A stretch of DNA of 64,000 nt from Gemmatimonadota bacterium. Lineage in GTDB: Bacteria > Gemmatimonadota > Gemmatimonadetes > Gemmatimonadales > GWC2-71-9. Both the position numbers and the translations under genes were made by a program. The stretch is from NCBI GenBank assembly GCA_016704275.1, contig JADJAK010000002.1:620001-684000 (forward strand), in the 5' to 3' direction. Shown in pieces: positions 11,401 to 18,703 of this stretch. Each line of letters begins with the position of its first letter. Within the stretch, counting starts at the first letter, position 1. The notes under the pieces are model-generated. The model did no database searches, had not been told where the DNA came from, and was given only the letters and a program-made list of their open reading frames with translations.

Positions 11401-11525
11401 AAGGTCAGCGGCTGCCGGACGGTGTCCGCGGCGACGGCGGGGAGAGTCGGGGCCGGCTCCTGCGCTGCCAGGGCGATCGGCAGCAGGGCCAGCAGCGTAA
11501 GCAGCGCGATCGGCGTGGGTGGCAC
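5466..11525 (-). CDS. sprA: SprA-like giant outer-membrane protein (type IX secretion translocon family)
   Basis: A 2019-residue protein with an N-terminal signal peptide (MPPTPIALLTLLALLPIALA then AQ). In Bacteroidota, SprA forms the giant outer-membrane barrel through which type IX substrates leave the cell, and it binds PorV. Family-like segments visible here include FFLDFNINTQADYG followed by VKRIEVGTTTFRAPRS, then FGVNATFEVGPLELQAIA, which parallel the repeated N-terminal SprA domain, and ALEFWVYEG with LDFGNVSEDGVSL, which parallels the conserved LGNISED region. The C-terminal half is rich in alternating beta-strand patterns. The family is usually near 2400 residues, so this is a shorter member. 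It lies upstream of and overlaps an M28 lipoprotein gene and is divergent from lptF. Substrate and partners are inferred from family only. Confidence 0.85.
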   Translation of the reverse strand: MPPTPIALLTLLALLPIALAAQEPAPTLPAVAADTVRQPLTFRVPPAAVIDTLVRASILRAPWVVPGSLTPWSMRATFDSTLAGRLSVRSRQTATERLLAVLDTRDSTGRLASDRGLFGLRRQVADITFNGDLRLEVATSRQRNLACTPLLLQDPLSGCRGGFTAPKIDNILNFEARGAIGQRFFLDFNINTQADYGSNQNVIRAWYQGLPDEVVKRIEVGTTTFRAPRSRYLTAGIPANNFGVNATFEVGPLELQAIAATQKGSNVANRSYVIGSETVQPQDRKARDLDFEGGRFFWTIDPRTLPGWPSIDILNVADLPVPPSERPVELRVYQYVPTALGEGGQYDGITATGINGSEQAGPFRWKPLVAGKDFWADPSGLWFVLASRIGPSDFLAVSYRTANGGVVGTFPSDDNPARGDQLVLVSAPNRTTASPVFFHAMRQVYRVAGGDLVRASTKASLTVSRSERPIGGTGTYLALLGMAFPTDQALLDTDNRLFPRLRDPGADQVIRDVFMIFPSAQPFADPRLTTSERNDSLYRTPEYLLYSQGPPSKFEVRLQYDARGGEDRGFLMLGAVQLREESEELTVDGRTLERGVDYSIEYQTGKVSFLNPDALFGSRQSTVTARFEERAFFAVAPTTIAGLTAKWQVGRFGTVEALGLYQAEATAYNRPPLGFEPTASLIGGAVADFRFNVPSVSRFMNRLTRRNGTAPSSLSLTAELAFSRPDPNRSGEAFLEEFENDGARQLLLGELAWVPGSRPKSVAGLDGLGLGQSFDVADAVQIIWQNLIPDGKGGAVEIGPQDIDTLIATTSSRVRALETVLYMTLHADTAGGKVDFSNKAHWSQPRRDFRPRWRTLTTSLSPTGLDISRNEALEFWVYEGETRPTRTSGMRLVLDFGNVSEDGVSLAPESFTVNGADTTFIGRQYVGVGKLNTERSPFGSFNARTDDIGILGDRPDTLRGPGGELVEKLALCSQRLSNEVAVYPWGDLGARCSNGNGGLDGEDLDDDLVLDALGANDNVYRFVVDLADPKYLVRDRVVTDGAGRPAHWTLYRIPLRTPDATIGTPDLRLVKQLRIGFVTPPDQGLSDPVVRFGLARMRLTGAPWIRRSDRPVANLAGATAEPRGEVLVTSISTENIELGYVSPPGVRNGPSTITANTGSTVQQVNEKSLRIIARDLRLGERAEAYTRLPAGSQTLQAYRELRVWFRGRGPGWDNGQLQAFVKVGTDASNFYLFRASARTTTWDPEAIIDLERWRTLRAELEQRVLSNEAPSGATECGGDPTAYVICDGPYLVHIRDPRVSPPNLSAIQELSAGFYRTIAGSPITETELWVDDIRIAKPVAETGIAAALGAHLEASDVATIDLAYTHVDGRFRQIGETPSYRTVGGMSAVATLQLDRFLPASFGLAIPFQINHATGRVDPQLLTGTDIPAAALQGLRRPENSFTSWNVSVRRLAPSSTSRMMRLLLDPLAFSAARTGASTVTELSDASSSLWNASLGYFLSSPSRGRSLGLGGLTRRLPRWLAESEAARGIANGRIAPWPTSVRFGSTLSRAVSDFTSYSVPLERASDTLLRPVTAIQHLWRNDASIGWQPIGMLAVTGNWQSTRDLRRYADSTSLGRLAGASRREFAGMDVGVERDRAISSVVNLTPRFTSWLRPRLGTSSSFLLSRSLTSRNPVRVLGDTAGAYILPQTVNNSRTIELGLSVDPSMLARRLLGDSSRASRWFGQLRPIEFSRRRTRQSTFDLATFDPGLDYQLGLGGFNDFLTRNGTRATGALDALEITATSTLDFPMGFSATLQFAQSESDRYQRLQTAGFLLTSARTTEWPSGTFTFTRPMSRGPLLLINASTNIRKQTADARNPLLAGAGSTRIYTSSTSLDPNITLTFRGSLVVVGRSSNEKGITESNGNITRQNNHRHTGQVDWTVALPSKLSQLRKPLRSTFTVTRLNNVSCLERSGEGCTPYSDVRQWEVRGGLNTDIRGSIQTGVSVGWTLNDVRHLQRKSSNLALSIFFSMPLSSADFQ

Positions 11526-11617
11526 CGCGATTGGGGGGACTGAGCGATTAGCTTGGAGACCGACCAGAAAACTACGCCCCTCCCGCGGGGCGCCACAACC
11601 ACGCCCACGACATCCGC
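11526..11617. promoter_or_regulatory. Divergent intergenic region between sprA and lptF
   Basis: This 92-base gap separates two divergent starts and must hold promoters for both the sprA and lptF operons. A TAGCTT hexamer near 11551 on the plus strand matches the -10-like TAnnTT motif seen before other genes in the window, and a GC-rich inverted repeat (GCCCCTCCCGCGGGGC, about 11576-11591) lies between it and the lptF start. No Shine-Dalgarno sequence is evident before the lptF ATG. Confidence 0.4.
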
Positions 11618-13516
11618 ATGCGCCTCCTCTCGCGTCACATCCTGCGTTCCCTTGCCGCCCCGTTCGGGTGGGGGGTCGTGGCGTTGACGGGGATGCTGTT
11701 GCTGAACCAGCTCTACAGCCTGATCGACCGATTCGGCGGGAAGGGCCTTCCCTTTTCCGTCATGGGAGAGGCCATTCTCCTCGCCCTCCCCGCCCTGCTG
11801 ACCCTGACCCTGCCGATGTCGGTCCTGACCTCGGCACTCTATGCCTACGGCCAGCTCGCCGCCGATCTCGAGATGGTCGCGATGTACGCCAACGGCGTCT
11901 CGGTGTGGCGCATGGCGCGGCCGGCGCTGCTCGCCGCCTGCGTCATCTCGGGGATCAACTTCCTGGTGTTCGACCAGGTCGTTCCGCGAAGCAACGCTCG
12001 TTTCACGACGTTGCAGCAGGATGTCGTCCAGAAGCTGCCGACGCTCACCCTCCGTCCGCAGGTGCTCAATCCGCTGCCGAACCAGTATGTGCTGCGCGCC
12101 GCCGAGATCGACCCGGTTTCCGGGGCGCTGACGGATGTGACCATCTACGACCTCTCCTCCTATCAGGGGTCACGGGTCATCCGCGCCGCACGCGGCGTGA
12201 TGGGCGAGGCGCCGAACCGCACCGACCTGGTGCTGACGCTGTACGACGGCGTGGCGACGGAAGTGAAGTCGATCGAACCGGGGCGGCTGGAGCGGACGAC
12301 CTTCGCGGTGAATCGCGTCCGCGTCCCGGGCGTGGCCAATCAGTTGACCCGGAGCACCAACCAGTGGGACCGGAGCGACCGCGAACTCACCGGCTGCGAG
12401 CTGTTGATGGGGATCGACTCGGCGGCGTGGTACCGAAAGGAGGGGAAGAGCGAGCGCGAGGTGCTCACGCGCCGCGACCTGCGCCGCCTCGCCGGGTTGC
12501 CGGCGCTGCCTCCCCCGGCCATCCGCCAGATGCCGGCGCTGCCGACCCGCTGCGCCGCGTATCGGCCGGTCGAGCGGTGGTTCGAGCGGCTGATCCTGGG
12601 GAGGGAGGACACGGCGTTCACACCGCCGGTGCTGCCGCCTCCGGCGCCAACGGTTACCGCGGAGTCCATCAAGACGGTCGACAGCTTCCGCCCGTCGCTG
12701 CCGGTCATGCCCGCGCCGGGTGGCCCCGTGGTCACCCCGGCGACGCCGCCTCCCGGCGTGATCTACCGCCTCCCGGGGCAGCCCGCGCCGGGGAGCGCGC
12801 CGACCGATTCGGCGGTGAAGCAGGACTCGACGGCCCCCAAGGTGGTGGATTCCGTGACCGCCCCGGTGCTGAAGCCGCGGCCGGCGTCGCTTCCCCCCGA
12901 AACGACGGCCACGGTGGTACCGGCACCGGTCGTCGCGCCGCCGACGATCACCGCGACCACCGCGACCGCCGACGGGGCGCCGGCACCGCTGGTCGATGGG
13001 GGCGTGGCGGGGCAGGCCGCCGTCAACGCCCCACAGCAAGGCTTCCTGGTGCCGCCGACCGAGGTCGCACCCGTCACCGGTCTTGCCTCGACCATCGTCG
13101 ACGTCAACAGCGCCCGCTACCAGGACGAGCGCAACCTGAAGACGACACGGGAGTTCGGCGTCGAGTACCACAAGAAGTTCGCGATCCCGCTCTCGGCCTT
13201 CGGCTTCGTGCTCGTGGCGATGGCACTCGCGCTCAAGTATCCGCGCAGCGGCATCGGCCTCGTCATCGGCGGCTCGCTGCTGATCTTCCTCGGATTCTAC
13301 GTCCTGCTGATCGGCGGCGAGAACCTCGCCAACGTCGGCTACATCTCGCCGGCGATGGCGATGTACGCCCCCTTGGTGATCTTCACCCTGCTCGGGCTGG
13401 TGATGGTGGCATCGGCCAACCGCGAGATGGGAACGTCGCGCACCAGCGGCATCCTGCAGGCGATCGGCGAAGCGGTGCAGTCGCTGCTTCGCCGCCGTCG
13501 ACCGGAGGCGGCGTGA
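11618..13516 (+). CDS. lptF: LptF/LptG-family permease with long Pro/Ala-rich insert
   Basis: A 632-residue member of the YjgP/YjgQ family. These are inner-membrane halves of the LptB2FG complex that extracts lipopolysaccharide and pushes it along the Lpt bridge. Three hydrophobic helices occupy about residues 15-115 (GWGVVALTGMLLLNQLYSLI onward). A periplasmic jellyroll-like region follows, and three more helices lie at about 515-610 (FAIPLSAFGFVLVAMALAL onward). Between about 330 and 495 is a low-complexity stretch rich in Pro, Ala, Thr and Val that typical members (about 360 residues) lack. The stop overlaps the start of the next, paralogous gene (GTGA), so the two subunits are probably co-produced. 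The assignment as LptF rather than LptG rests on gene order only. Confidence 0.85.
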   Translation: MRLLSRHILRSLAAPFGWGVVALTGMLLLNQLYSLIDRFGGKGLPFSVMGEAILLALPALLTLTLPMSVLTSALYAYGQLAADLEMVAMYANGVSVWRMARPALLAACVISGINFLVFDQVVPRSNARFTTLQQDVVQKLPTLTLRPQVLNPLPNQYVLRAAEIDPVSGALTDVTIYDLSSYQGSRVIRAARGVMGEAPNRTDLVLTLYDGVATEVKSIEPGRLERTTFAVNRVRVPGVANQLTRSTNQWDRSDRELTGCELLMGIDSAAWYRKEGKSEREVLTRRDLRRLAGLPALPPPAIRQMPALPTRCAAYRPVERWFERLILGREDTAFTPPVLPPPAPTVTAESIKTVDSFRPSLPVMPAPGGPVVTPATPPPGVIYRLPGQPAPGSAPTDSAVKQDSTAPKVVDSVTAPVLKPRPASLPPETTATVVPAPVVAPPTITATTATADGAPAPLVDGGVAGQAAVNAPQQGFLVPPTEVAPVTGLASTIVDVNSARYQDERNLKTTREFGVEYHKKFAIPLSAFGFVLVAMALALKYPRSGIGLVIGGSLLIFLGFYVLLIGGENLANVGYISPAMAMYAPLVIFTLLGLVMVASANREMGTSRTSGILQAIGEAVQSLLRRRRPEAA

Positions 13517-14607
13517 AGCTGCTCGGCACCCTCGACCGTTACGTCCTCCGGCAATGGCTGGGGACCTTCCTCCTCTCGGCGATCGGCATTCCGCTCGTCG
13601 CGGTGCTGATCAATCTCTCCGAGCGCTTCGGCCCGCTCACCCGCAAGGGCGTCCCGGTCCCCGACATCCTCCTCGGCGAGCTCTACTTCCTGCCGTACCA
13701 GATGACCACGCTGCTGCCGGCGGCGGTCCTCTTCGCGACGGTCTTCACGCTGAACGGGATGGGGCGCTACAGCGAGCTCACCGCGGTGAAGGCGGGCGGG
13801 GTGTCGTTCTGGCGGCTGATCCTCCCGATGATCCTGCTCGCCACGCTCGCCGTACCGGCGAACTTTGCGCTGCAGGAGGCGGCCGCCACCTCGTCGTCGC
13901 GGCAGAAGGAGTTGCACCAGGAGCGGCTCAACTCGTCGTCGGCGCTTGGTCGCTACAACTTCGCCTTCATCTCGACCAGCGGCTGGACCTACGCGATCCA
14001 CGAGCTGCAGCGGAAGGAGGGCGTCATGCTCGGCGTCCTGCTCACCCCGCCGCAGGCGGCACCGGGGCAGCCGGAGGGGTGGATCATCAGCGCCGACTCC
14101 GCCCGCTGGAGCAAGCGCCGGCAGCTCTGGGTGCTCCATCAGGGCGCGATGTACCAGGTGGGCGACAGCGGCCAGCGCGTCGAGACGGTGCGCTTCACGT
14201 CGCTCCGGCTCAAGACGATGCGCGAGACGCCGACGATGCTGCTCGACGAAGGGAAGAAGGGCGAAGAGATGCGGATCGGCGAATTCCGCGACTACCTCGA
14301 CCTGCTCGAACGGAGCGGCACCAAACCGGGGATGCTCGCCGTCGACTATCGGCTCAAGTTCGCGCTGCCGTTCGCCTGCCTGATCGTCGCCCTCTTCGGC
14401 GCGCCCCTGGCCGTGACCAACCCGCGCGCCGGCGCCGCCCTCGGCCTCGCGATCGCGCTCGGCACCACGCTGGTCTACCTCACCGGCACGCAGATCATGA
14501 AGGCAATCGGCGGCAAGGACTACGTCGATCCCACCGTGGCCGCGTGGGCGATGAACGGGGTGTTCCTGGTGCTGGCGCTGGGGTTGTTGCGGAAGGTGAG
14601 AAGCTAG
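13513..14607 (+). CDS. lptG: LptG-like lipopolysaccharide export permease
   Basis: A 364-residue YjgP/YjgQ family permease of normal length, with three N-terminal helices (LGTFLLSAIGIPLVAVLINL; LLPAAVLFATVFTLNGMG; LILPMILLATLAVPANFAL), a periplasmic domain of about 180 residues, and three C-terminal helices from about residue 280 (FALPFACLIVALFGAPLAV onward). It is expected to form a heterodimer with the preceding protein and bind an LptB ATPase, which is not in this window. The GTG start at 13513 overlaps the stop of the upstream gene by four bases. No terminator with a T-run follows; the 3' side enters a repeat region. Confidence 0.88.
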   Translation: MKLLGTLDRYVLRQWLGTFLLSAIGIPLVAVLINLSERFGPLTRKGVPVPDILLGELYFLPYQMTTLLPAAVLFATVFTLNGMGRYSELTAVKAGGVSFWRLILPMILLATLAVPANFALQEAAATSSSRQKELHQERLNSSSALGRYNFAFISTSGWTYAIHELQRKEGVMLGVLLTPPQAAPGQPEGWIISADSARWSKRRQLWVLHQGAMYQVGDSGQRVETVRFTSLRLKTMRETPTMLLDEGKKGEEMRIGEFRDYLDLLERSGTKPGMLAVDYRLKFALPFACLIVALFGAPLAVTNPRAGAALGLAIALGTTLVYLTGTQIMKAIGGKDYVDPTVAAWAMNGVFLVLALGLLRKVRS

Positions 14608-14608
14608 C

Positions 14609-14776
14609 GAACGGCGAACGGCGAACGGCGAACAGCGAACGGTGGTGAGGGGTGAGGGGTGAGGGGTGTGTCATCCTGAGCGAAGCCCGCGAAGCGGGCG
14701 CAGTCGAAGGACCCCTTTCCAGTGCGAGAGGTCCTTCGACTACGCAGCCCTCCGGGCTGCTTCGCTCAGGATGACA
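14609..14776. repeat. Nested palindromic element, core copy 1, with heptamer array
   Basis: A short tandem array of the unit GCGAACG (about 14609-14640) and a GGTGAGG array (about 14641-14668) lead into an inverted repeat of about 108 bases (14669-14776). The core begins TGTCATCCTGAGCG and ends CGCTCAGGATGACA, with inner arms GTCGAAGGACC and GGTCCTTCGAC. Each arm also holds a small hairpin of its own (CCCGCGAAGCGGG on the left). The same core recurs at 42706, 47696 and 60580. It lies just after lptG and before a minus-strand gene, so it may act as a bidirectional terminator. Confidence 0.9.
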
Positions 14777-14781
14777 ACTTC

Positions 14782-15039
14782 CTAGGCGATCGCCGTTCGC
14801 CGCTTCATCGCCACGCACAGCTCCGCCTCCACTGCCAGGGCGAACCCCCGCGCGGCAGCCTCATCGCGTGCGCGCACGGCCAACGTGACCTCGTCATCCG
14901 AGCAGGCCACTGTCTCGAGGGCGATGCCGGGCCAATCGATCAGCACCGAACAGATCCTGGCGCGAAGCCAGATGGCGTCGTGCGCCGTGGCCGCGCGTCC
15001 ACGGTGGGGCGGGCGCCAGCGATGGTGCACCAGCGGCAT
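14782..15039 (-). CDS. Small hypothetical protein (85 residues)
   Basis: I do not recognise this protein. It is an 85-residue frame starting MPLVHHRWRPPHRGRAATAH, with a central segment (SVLIDWPGIALETVACSDDEVTLAVRARDE) that reads like an alpha/beta fold, and a C-terminus with AARGFALAVEAELCVAMKRR. A GGAG lies eight bases before the ATG. Only composition and the RBS support it. It is isolated between a repeat element and the terminator of the next gene, so it may be spurious. Confidence 0.4.
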   Translation of the reverse strand: MPLVHHRWRPPHRGRAATAHDAIWLRARICSVLIDWPGIALETVACSDDEVTLAVRARDEAAARGFALAVEAELCVAMKRRTAIA

Positions 15040-15120
15040 GCGGGCTCCGTGGCGAGGGGTGCCCCACGGAACGGCACCGGCCTCAACTGCCCCTCAACGG
15101 ACGCACGACATTCCCGAACG

Positions 15121-15160
15121 CCACAAGCCCCCGGACGCCGAAGCGCCCGGGGGCCTGTGG
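15121..15160 (-). terminator. GC-rich hairpin downstream of TonB receptor gene
   Basis: An inverted repeat with arms CCACAAGCCCCCGGACGC and GCGCCCGGGGGCCTGTGG around a CGAA tetraloop, about 18 bp with three mismatches. It begins about 20 bases after the stop of the minus-strand receptor gene (15183). There is no T-run, so termination may need Rho or another factor. Confidence 0.65.
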
Positions 15161-15182
15161 TCCTGCGGAACCGATTACCTGA

Positions 15183-18100
15183 TCAGAAGGCGTACCGCAG
15201 GGAGACCTGACCCTGCCAGTACGACACCGAGTTGAGCGCCTTCGGATAGCGGAAGGTCCGGTCGCCGATGCGGGTGTCCATCTGCACCGTCGGGCGACCA
15301 TCGGCCGTCTGGCCGGTGACCGTCAGCAGCGAGACCTGGGGGAAGCGGTTGTTCTGCTTGTACTGGCCCCAGTCCTGGTTGAGGAAGTTCAGGAAGTTGA
15401 AGATGTCCGCCTGCAGCGTCAGCTTCTGCCCCCGCATGCCCGGCAACGACTGGCGCACCGAGAGGTCGAGCTGGTTGAACCAGGGGTTGCGGCAGGTGTT
15501 GCGGCCCATGATTTCGCCCTTCTGCTTGGCGATGCACGGCTCGTCCTTGAGCAGCGCATCATACGCCGCCGCCTGCTGCGCCGCGGTAAAGGTGCCGTTC
15601 TGCACGAACGCCATCTGCGCACTGCTCGGCGCGATGTAGATCGGGTCGTTCGTGGCCACGCCGTCCGCGTTGCGGTCGCCGCGATTGTTCGCCCCGGAGT
15701 AGGTGTACGTGAAGTTCGTCCCCGACTGGCCGATGTAGATGAACGAGATGTCGGTCGGGAAGTTCTTCCACGGCGCCGTGTAGGTCATCGAGGCCGTGAT
15801 GCGGTGCGGACGGTCGAAGGACGAGGGATCGACCTGCGTGTCGAGCTGGTTGCCGGCCTGGGTGCGACCGTTCTGGTAGACCGAGCGGGCGACCGACGAC
15901 GTGAAGTCCGCGACCGAGTACGAGCGCTGGTACGAGTAGAACGCGCTCGCCTCGAACGAACCGGCAAACCGCTTCGCGAGGCCGGCGGTCACGCCGTACG
16001 AGTAGTCGCCCTTGGAGTTGGTGAGGTCATAGACGCCGCCACCCGAGGTGCCGCCATACTTGGAGCCGTGCTTCGCGATGGTGGTCGGCTGCCCGGTGGT
16101 TGCGTTGAGTGTGCCGTACATCACGCGGCCGTTCGCGTCGGTCGTGGTCGGGTCGGCCAGCTCGAGGTTCACCATGAACGGCGACTTGAGCGCGTAGGTG
16201 TAGACGGCATCCATGGTGCCCGTCAGGCCCCAGGGCAGCTTGCGGTCGAAGCCGAGCGTGGCGCGGACGACCTGCGGCTGCTTGTAGTTCGGGTCGGCGG
16301 TGTTGATGGTGCCGATGGTGCTGCCGACGCCCGGTCCCGAGCCGTTGGAACAGGTCTGCGGGGCATTCAGGATGTTCTCCGGCGTGAACGCCGGCACAAT
16401 GGCCTGCGGGCAGGTGAACTGGGCGATGCCGCTGTTGCCGTTGGCGGTGTAGAGGTTCGACATCCAGACGTACGACGGCGTGCCAGAGAAGAAGCCGACG
16501 CCGCCGCGGACCTGCGTCCGCCCGTTCGAGCCGCCCGGAGTGAAGTTGAAGCCGAGGCGCGGGTTGATGTTGGTGTTGGTCGGGATCTCATCGGTCTTGC
16601 GCCCGAAGTCCGTGAAGGCATCCGCGAGCACGGTCGGCTTGTCCTTGAAGCGCGGCACTTCCGCACGGACGCCGTAGGTCAGCGTCAGCGCCGGATTCAC
16701 CGTCCACTGGTCCTGCAGGTAGAACGACAGGTTCGACGTCGTGAAGCGGGCGATCGGGTCGCCGCGGCCGACGCCGACGCCGTACGCGAAGGCCGTCCCG
16801 GCCTCGAGCGCTTCCATCGACTCGAAGCGCCACGAGCCGAAGGCGTTCTGCCAGAAGGCGTTGCGGATCTTGTACACCTCGGCGCGCGCACCGAGCGTGA
16901 CCAAGTGCCCATTGCCGAGCGGCATGGTGAGGTCGTTGCGGAACTCGAGCACGTCCTGGTCCAGCTGGTTGATGTGCGAGTTCGAGTCCGGGCCGGCGCG
17001 GAGCGCCACCAGGGTGCCCGCCACAAGCGGCGACGGGACGTTGCTGACGGTCACCTGCGGACCGATGTTGTCGAACACGCGAGCGAAGCGCTGGCGGATC
17101 ACGCCGAGCTGCAATTCGTTGGTCGCGCCGTTGTTGAAGTTCGAGAAGAACTGGCCCGTGATCGACGACGACCACTCGTCGCGCTTGAAGCGGTTCGACG
17201 AGAGCGTGAACGTCGACGTGGAGCGCGAGAAATCGTCACCCTGCGACTTGTTGTAGATGCCGCGGAGCACGACGCGGTTCTTCGACGACACCGCCCAGTC
17301 GAGGCGGCCGACGAGGTTGGTGATCGGGTTCTTGTTGAACTCCTGCCCGCCCGAACCACCGTCGATGCCATACTGTGCCAGCGCCGCGTTGAAGCGGTCC
17401 ACCAGCGCCTGGTCGACGCGCAGCTGCTGCGCGGCGTCCTGCGGCTGGCCGATGTACGGGCCGAAGGCCGGCTGGTTGGCCGACGTCCCTTCCGCCGCGG
17501 CGAAGAAGTGGAGCTTGTCCTTGATGATCGGGCCACCCAGCGAGCCGCCGTACTGGCGGCGCAGGAACTTCGCACCCGAGTAGAGCGGAACGTTCGGCAC
17601 CAGGTCCTGGTTCCGGGTGGTGTAGAAGCCGGTGCCCGCGAACTTGTTGGTGCCGTTCTTGGTCACGGCGCTGATCAAGCCGCCGGTGAAGCCGCCCAGG
17701 GTCACGTTGTACGGCGAGACGACGACCTGATACTCCTTGACCGCTTCGAGCGAGATGCCGCGGCCGTTGGCCTGGCCACCGAGCTCGCCGGTGTCGGAGA
17801 GGCCGAACTTGTCGTTCTGCGTCGTGCCGTCGACCTGGATCGCGTTGTAGCGATAGTTCTGGCCGGCGATCGAGACTTCACCCGCGTTGGCGGGCGCCGG
17901 GTTGGTCACCACCTGCGGCGTCAACCGGACGAAGTCCTGCAGCAGCCGATTCAGCGTCGGCAGGCGCCGCACCGAGGAGTCGGAGATGAAGGTCTGCGCC
18001 CCGGTCCGCGTCGGGGCGAACTCGGAGCTGGCGGCCGCGGCCGTGGTGACGATTTCCTGCAGCGTCACCGCCTGGCGCCCCATCGTGAAGTCGGCACGGG

Positions 18101-18422
18101 CCGTCTGCGACAGGAGCACCCGGACCCCTTCGCGGGCCTGCGGGCCGAAGCCGATCGCGGCCACCGCGACACGGTAGGTCCCGGTCTCGAGACCGGAGAC
18201 GACATAGCGACCGTTCTCGCGCGTCGTCGTGATGCGGGAGAAGCCGGTCGACGGGCTGGTGATCCGGACCGTCGCGCCAGCCAGCACGCCGCCAGCCGAG
18301 TCCATCACCGTACCGGCAATACCGCCCGTCGTGACACCCTGCGCGCGGCCGACCGTCGGCAGCGCCAGCATGGCGACGATCGCGCTCGACACTGCCAGTG
18401 TCAAACGAAGAAAGCGTTGCAT
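15183..18422 (-). CDS. Oar-like TonB-dependent receptor with carboxypeptidase-regulatory domain
   Basis: A 1079-residue outer-membrane receptor. The signal peptide is MQRFLRLTLAVSSAIVAMLA with cleavage after GRAQ. An N-terminal carboxypeptidase-regulatory-like fold (about residues 30-115, GGIAGTVMDSAGGVLAGATV) is followed by a plug domain (about 130-260) and a long C-terminal beta barrel ending in the aromatic residue expected for outer-membrane insertion (VSLRYAF). It resembles Oar-type receptors. The substrate is unknown; such proteins take up oligopeptides, glycans or siderophores using TonB-ExbBD energy, none of which is encoded nearby. The ATG at 18422 follows AGGAG seven bases upstream, which decides the start over an earlier in-frame codon. 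It is apparently monocistronic, with a hairpin at its 3' end. Confidence 0.9.
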   Translation of the reverse strand: MQRFLRLTLAVSSAIVAMLALPTVGRAQGVTTGGIAGTVMDSAGGVLAGATVRITSPSTGFSRITTTRENGRYVVSGLETGTYRVAVAAIGFGPQAREGVRVLLSQTARADFTMGRQAVTLQEIVTTAAAASSEFAPTRTGAQTFISDSSVRRLPTLNRLLQDFVRLTPQVVTNPAPANAGEVSIAGQNYRYNAIQVDGTTQNDKFGLSDTGELGGQANGRGISLEAVKEYQVVVSPYNVTLGGFTGGLISAVTKNGTNKFAGTGFYTTRNQDLVPNVPLYSGAKFLRRQYGGSLGGPIIKDKLHFFAAAEGTSANQPAFGPYIGQPQDAAQQLRVDQALVDRFNAALAQYGIDGGSGGQEFNKNPITNLVGRLDWAVSSKNRVVLRGIYNKSQGDDFSRSTSTFTLSSNRFKRDEWSSSITGQFFSNFNNGATNELQLGVIRQRFARVFDNIGPQVTVSNVPSPLVAGTLVALRAGPDSNSHINQLDQDVLEFRNDLTMPLGNGHLVTLGARAEVYKIRNAFWQNAFGSWRFESMEALEAGTAFAYGVGVGRGDPIARFTTSNLSFYLQDQWTVNPALTLTYGVRAEVPRFKDKPTVLADAFTDFGRKTDEIPTNTNINPRLGFNFTPGGSNGRTQVRGGVGFFSGTPSYVWMSNLYTANGNSGIAQFTCPQAIVPAFTPENILNAPQTCSNGSGPGVGSTIGTINTADPNYKQPQVVRATLGFDRKLPWGLTGTMDAVYTYALKSPFMVNLELADPTTTDANGRVMYGTLNATTGQPTTIAKHGSKYGGTSGGGVYDLTNSKGDYSYGVTAGLAKRFAGSFEASAFYSYQRSYSVADFTSSVARSVYQNGRTQAGNQLDTQVDPSSFDRPHRITASMTYTAPWKNFPTDISFIYIGQSGTNFTYTYSGANNRGDRNADGVATNDPIYIAPSSAQMAFVQNGTFTAAQQAAAYDALLKDEPCIAKQKGEIMGRNTCRNPWFNQLDLSVRQSLPGMRGQKLTLQADIFNFLNFLNQDWGQYKQNNRFPQVSLLTVTGQTADGRPTVQMDTRIGDRTFRYPKALNSVSYWQGQVSLRYAF

Positions 18423-18540
18423 CGTTGCTCCTGAAGAATTGCGGATGAGAGGGGCCGCGACAGGGGTCTGGGTCAGGGACCTGACACCCCCAAAAGCGGC
18501 AGGCGAAATGTCGTTCCCGATCGGAAGTCGCGCAAGCAAG

Positions 18541-18556
18541 CCCCCCCAAGGGGGGG
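18541..18556. repeat. C7-AA-G7 palindrome
   Basis: Seven C, two A and seven G form a perfect hairpin in the gap between the amino-acid permease stop and the TonB receptor start. It could pause or terminate the upstream transcript or be part of the receptor leader. Confidence 0.6.
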
Positions 18557-18605
18557 TCACGGGTCAGTCACAAGAGTGAATTCTTATTGGGGGGAGGGGG
18601 GGGAA

Positions 18606-18703
18606 GTGACCAGTGACCTGTGACCTGTGACCCGTGACCCGTTGGGGGGACCCCCTGGTTACGGGTCACTGGTTACGGGTCACTGGTTACGGGTCACTGG
18701 TCC
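18606..18703. repeat. Inverted GTGACC/GGTCAC octamer-type repeat element
   Basis: The left arm holds several units of the type GTGACCTGTGACC. The right arm holds four units of the inverse type GGTTACGGGTCACTGG. The arms are joined by a short GGGGGACCCCC centre. The right arm runs into the 3' end of the permease gene (stop at 18694). Related elements occur at 36783 and 38916. Confidence 0.85.

Noticed and set aside
9003..11543. An 846-codon open frame on the plus strand opposite sprA
   Set aside because: It has no motif and a biased Arg/Glu/Gly composition; the minus strand encodes a recognisable SprA homologue with a signal peptide.
10987..13512. Upstream part of a 1206-codon open frame that ends with lptG
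   Set aside because: Only the last 364 codons (from the GTG at 13513) match LptG; the upstream part is antisense to sprA and out of frame with lptF.
15804..18434. 876-codon plus-strand frame opposite the TonB receptor
   Set aside because: It is a shadow frame. The receptor on the minus strand has signal peptide, plug and barrel.
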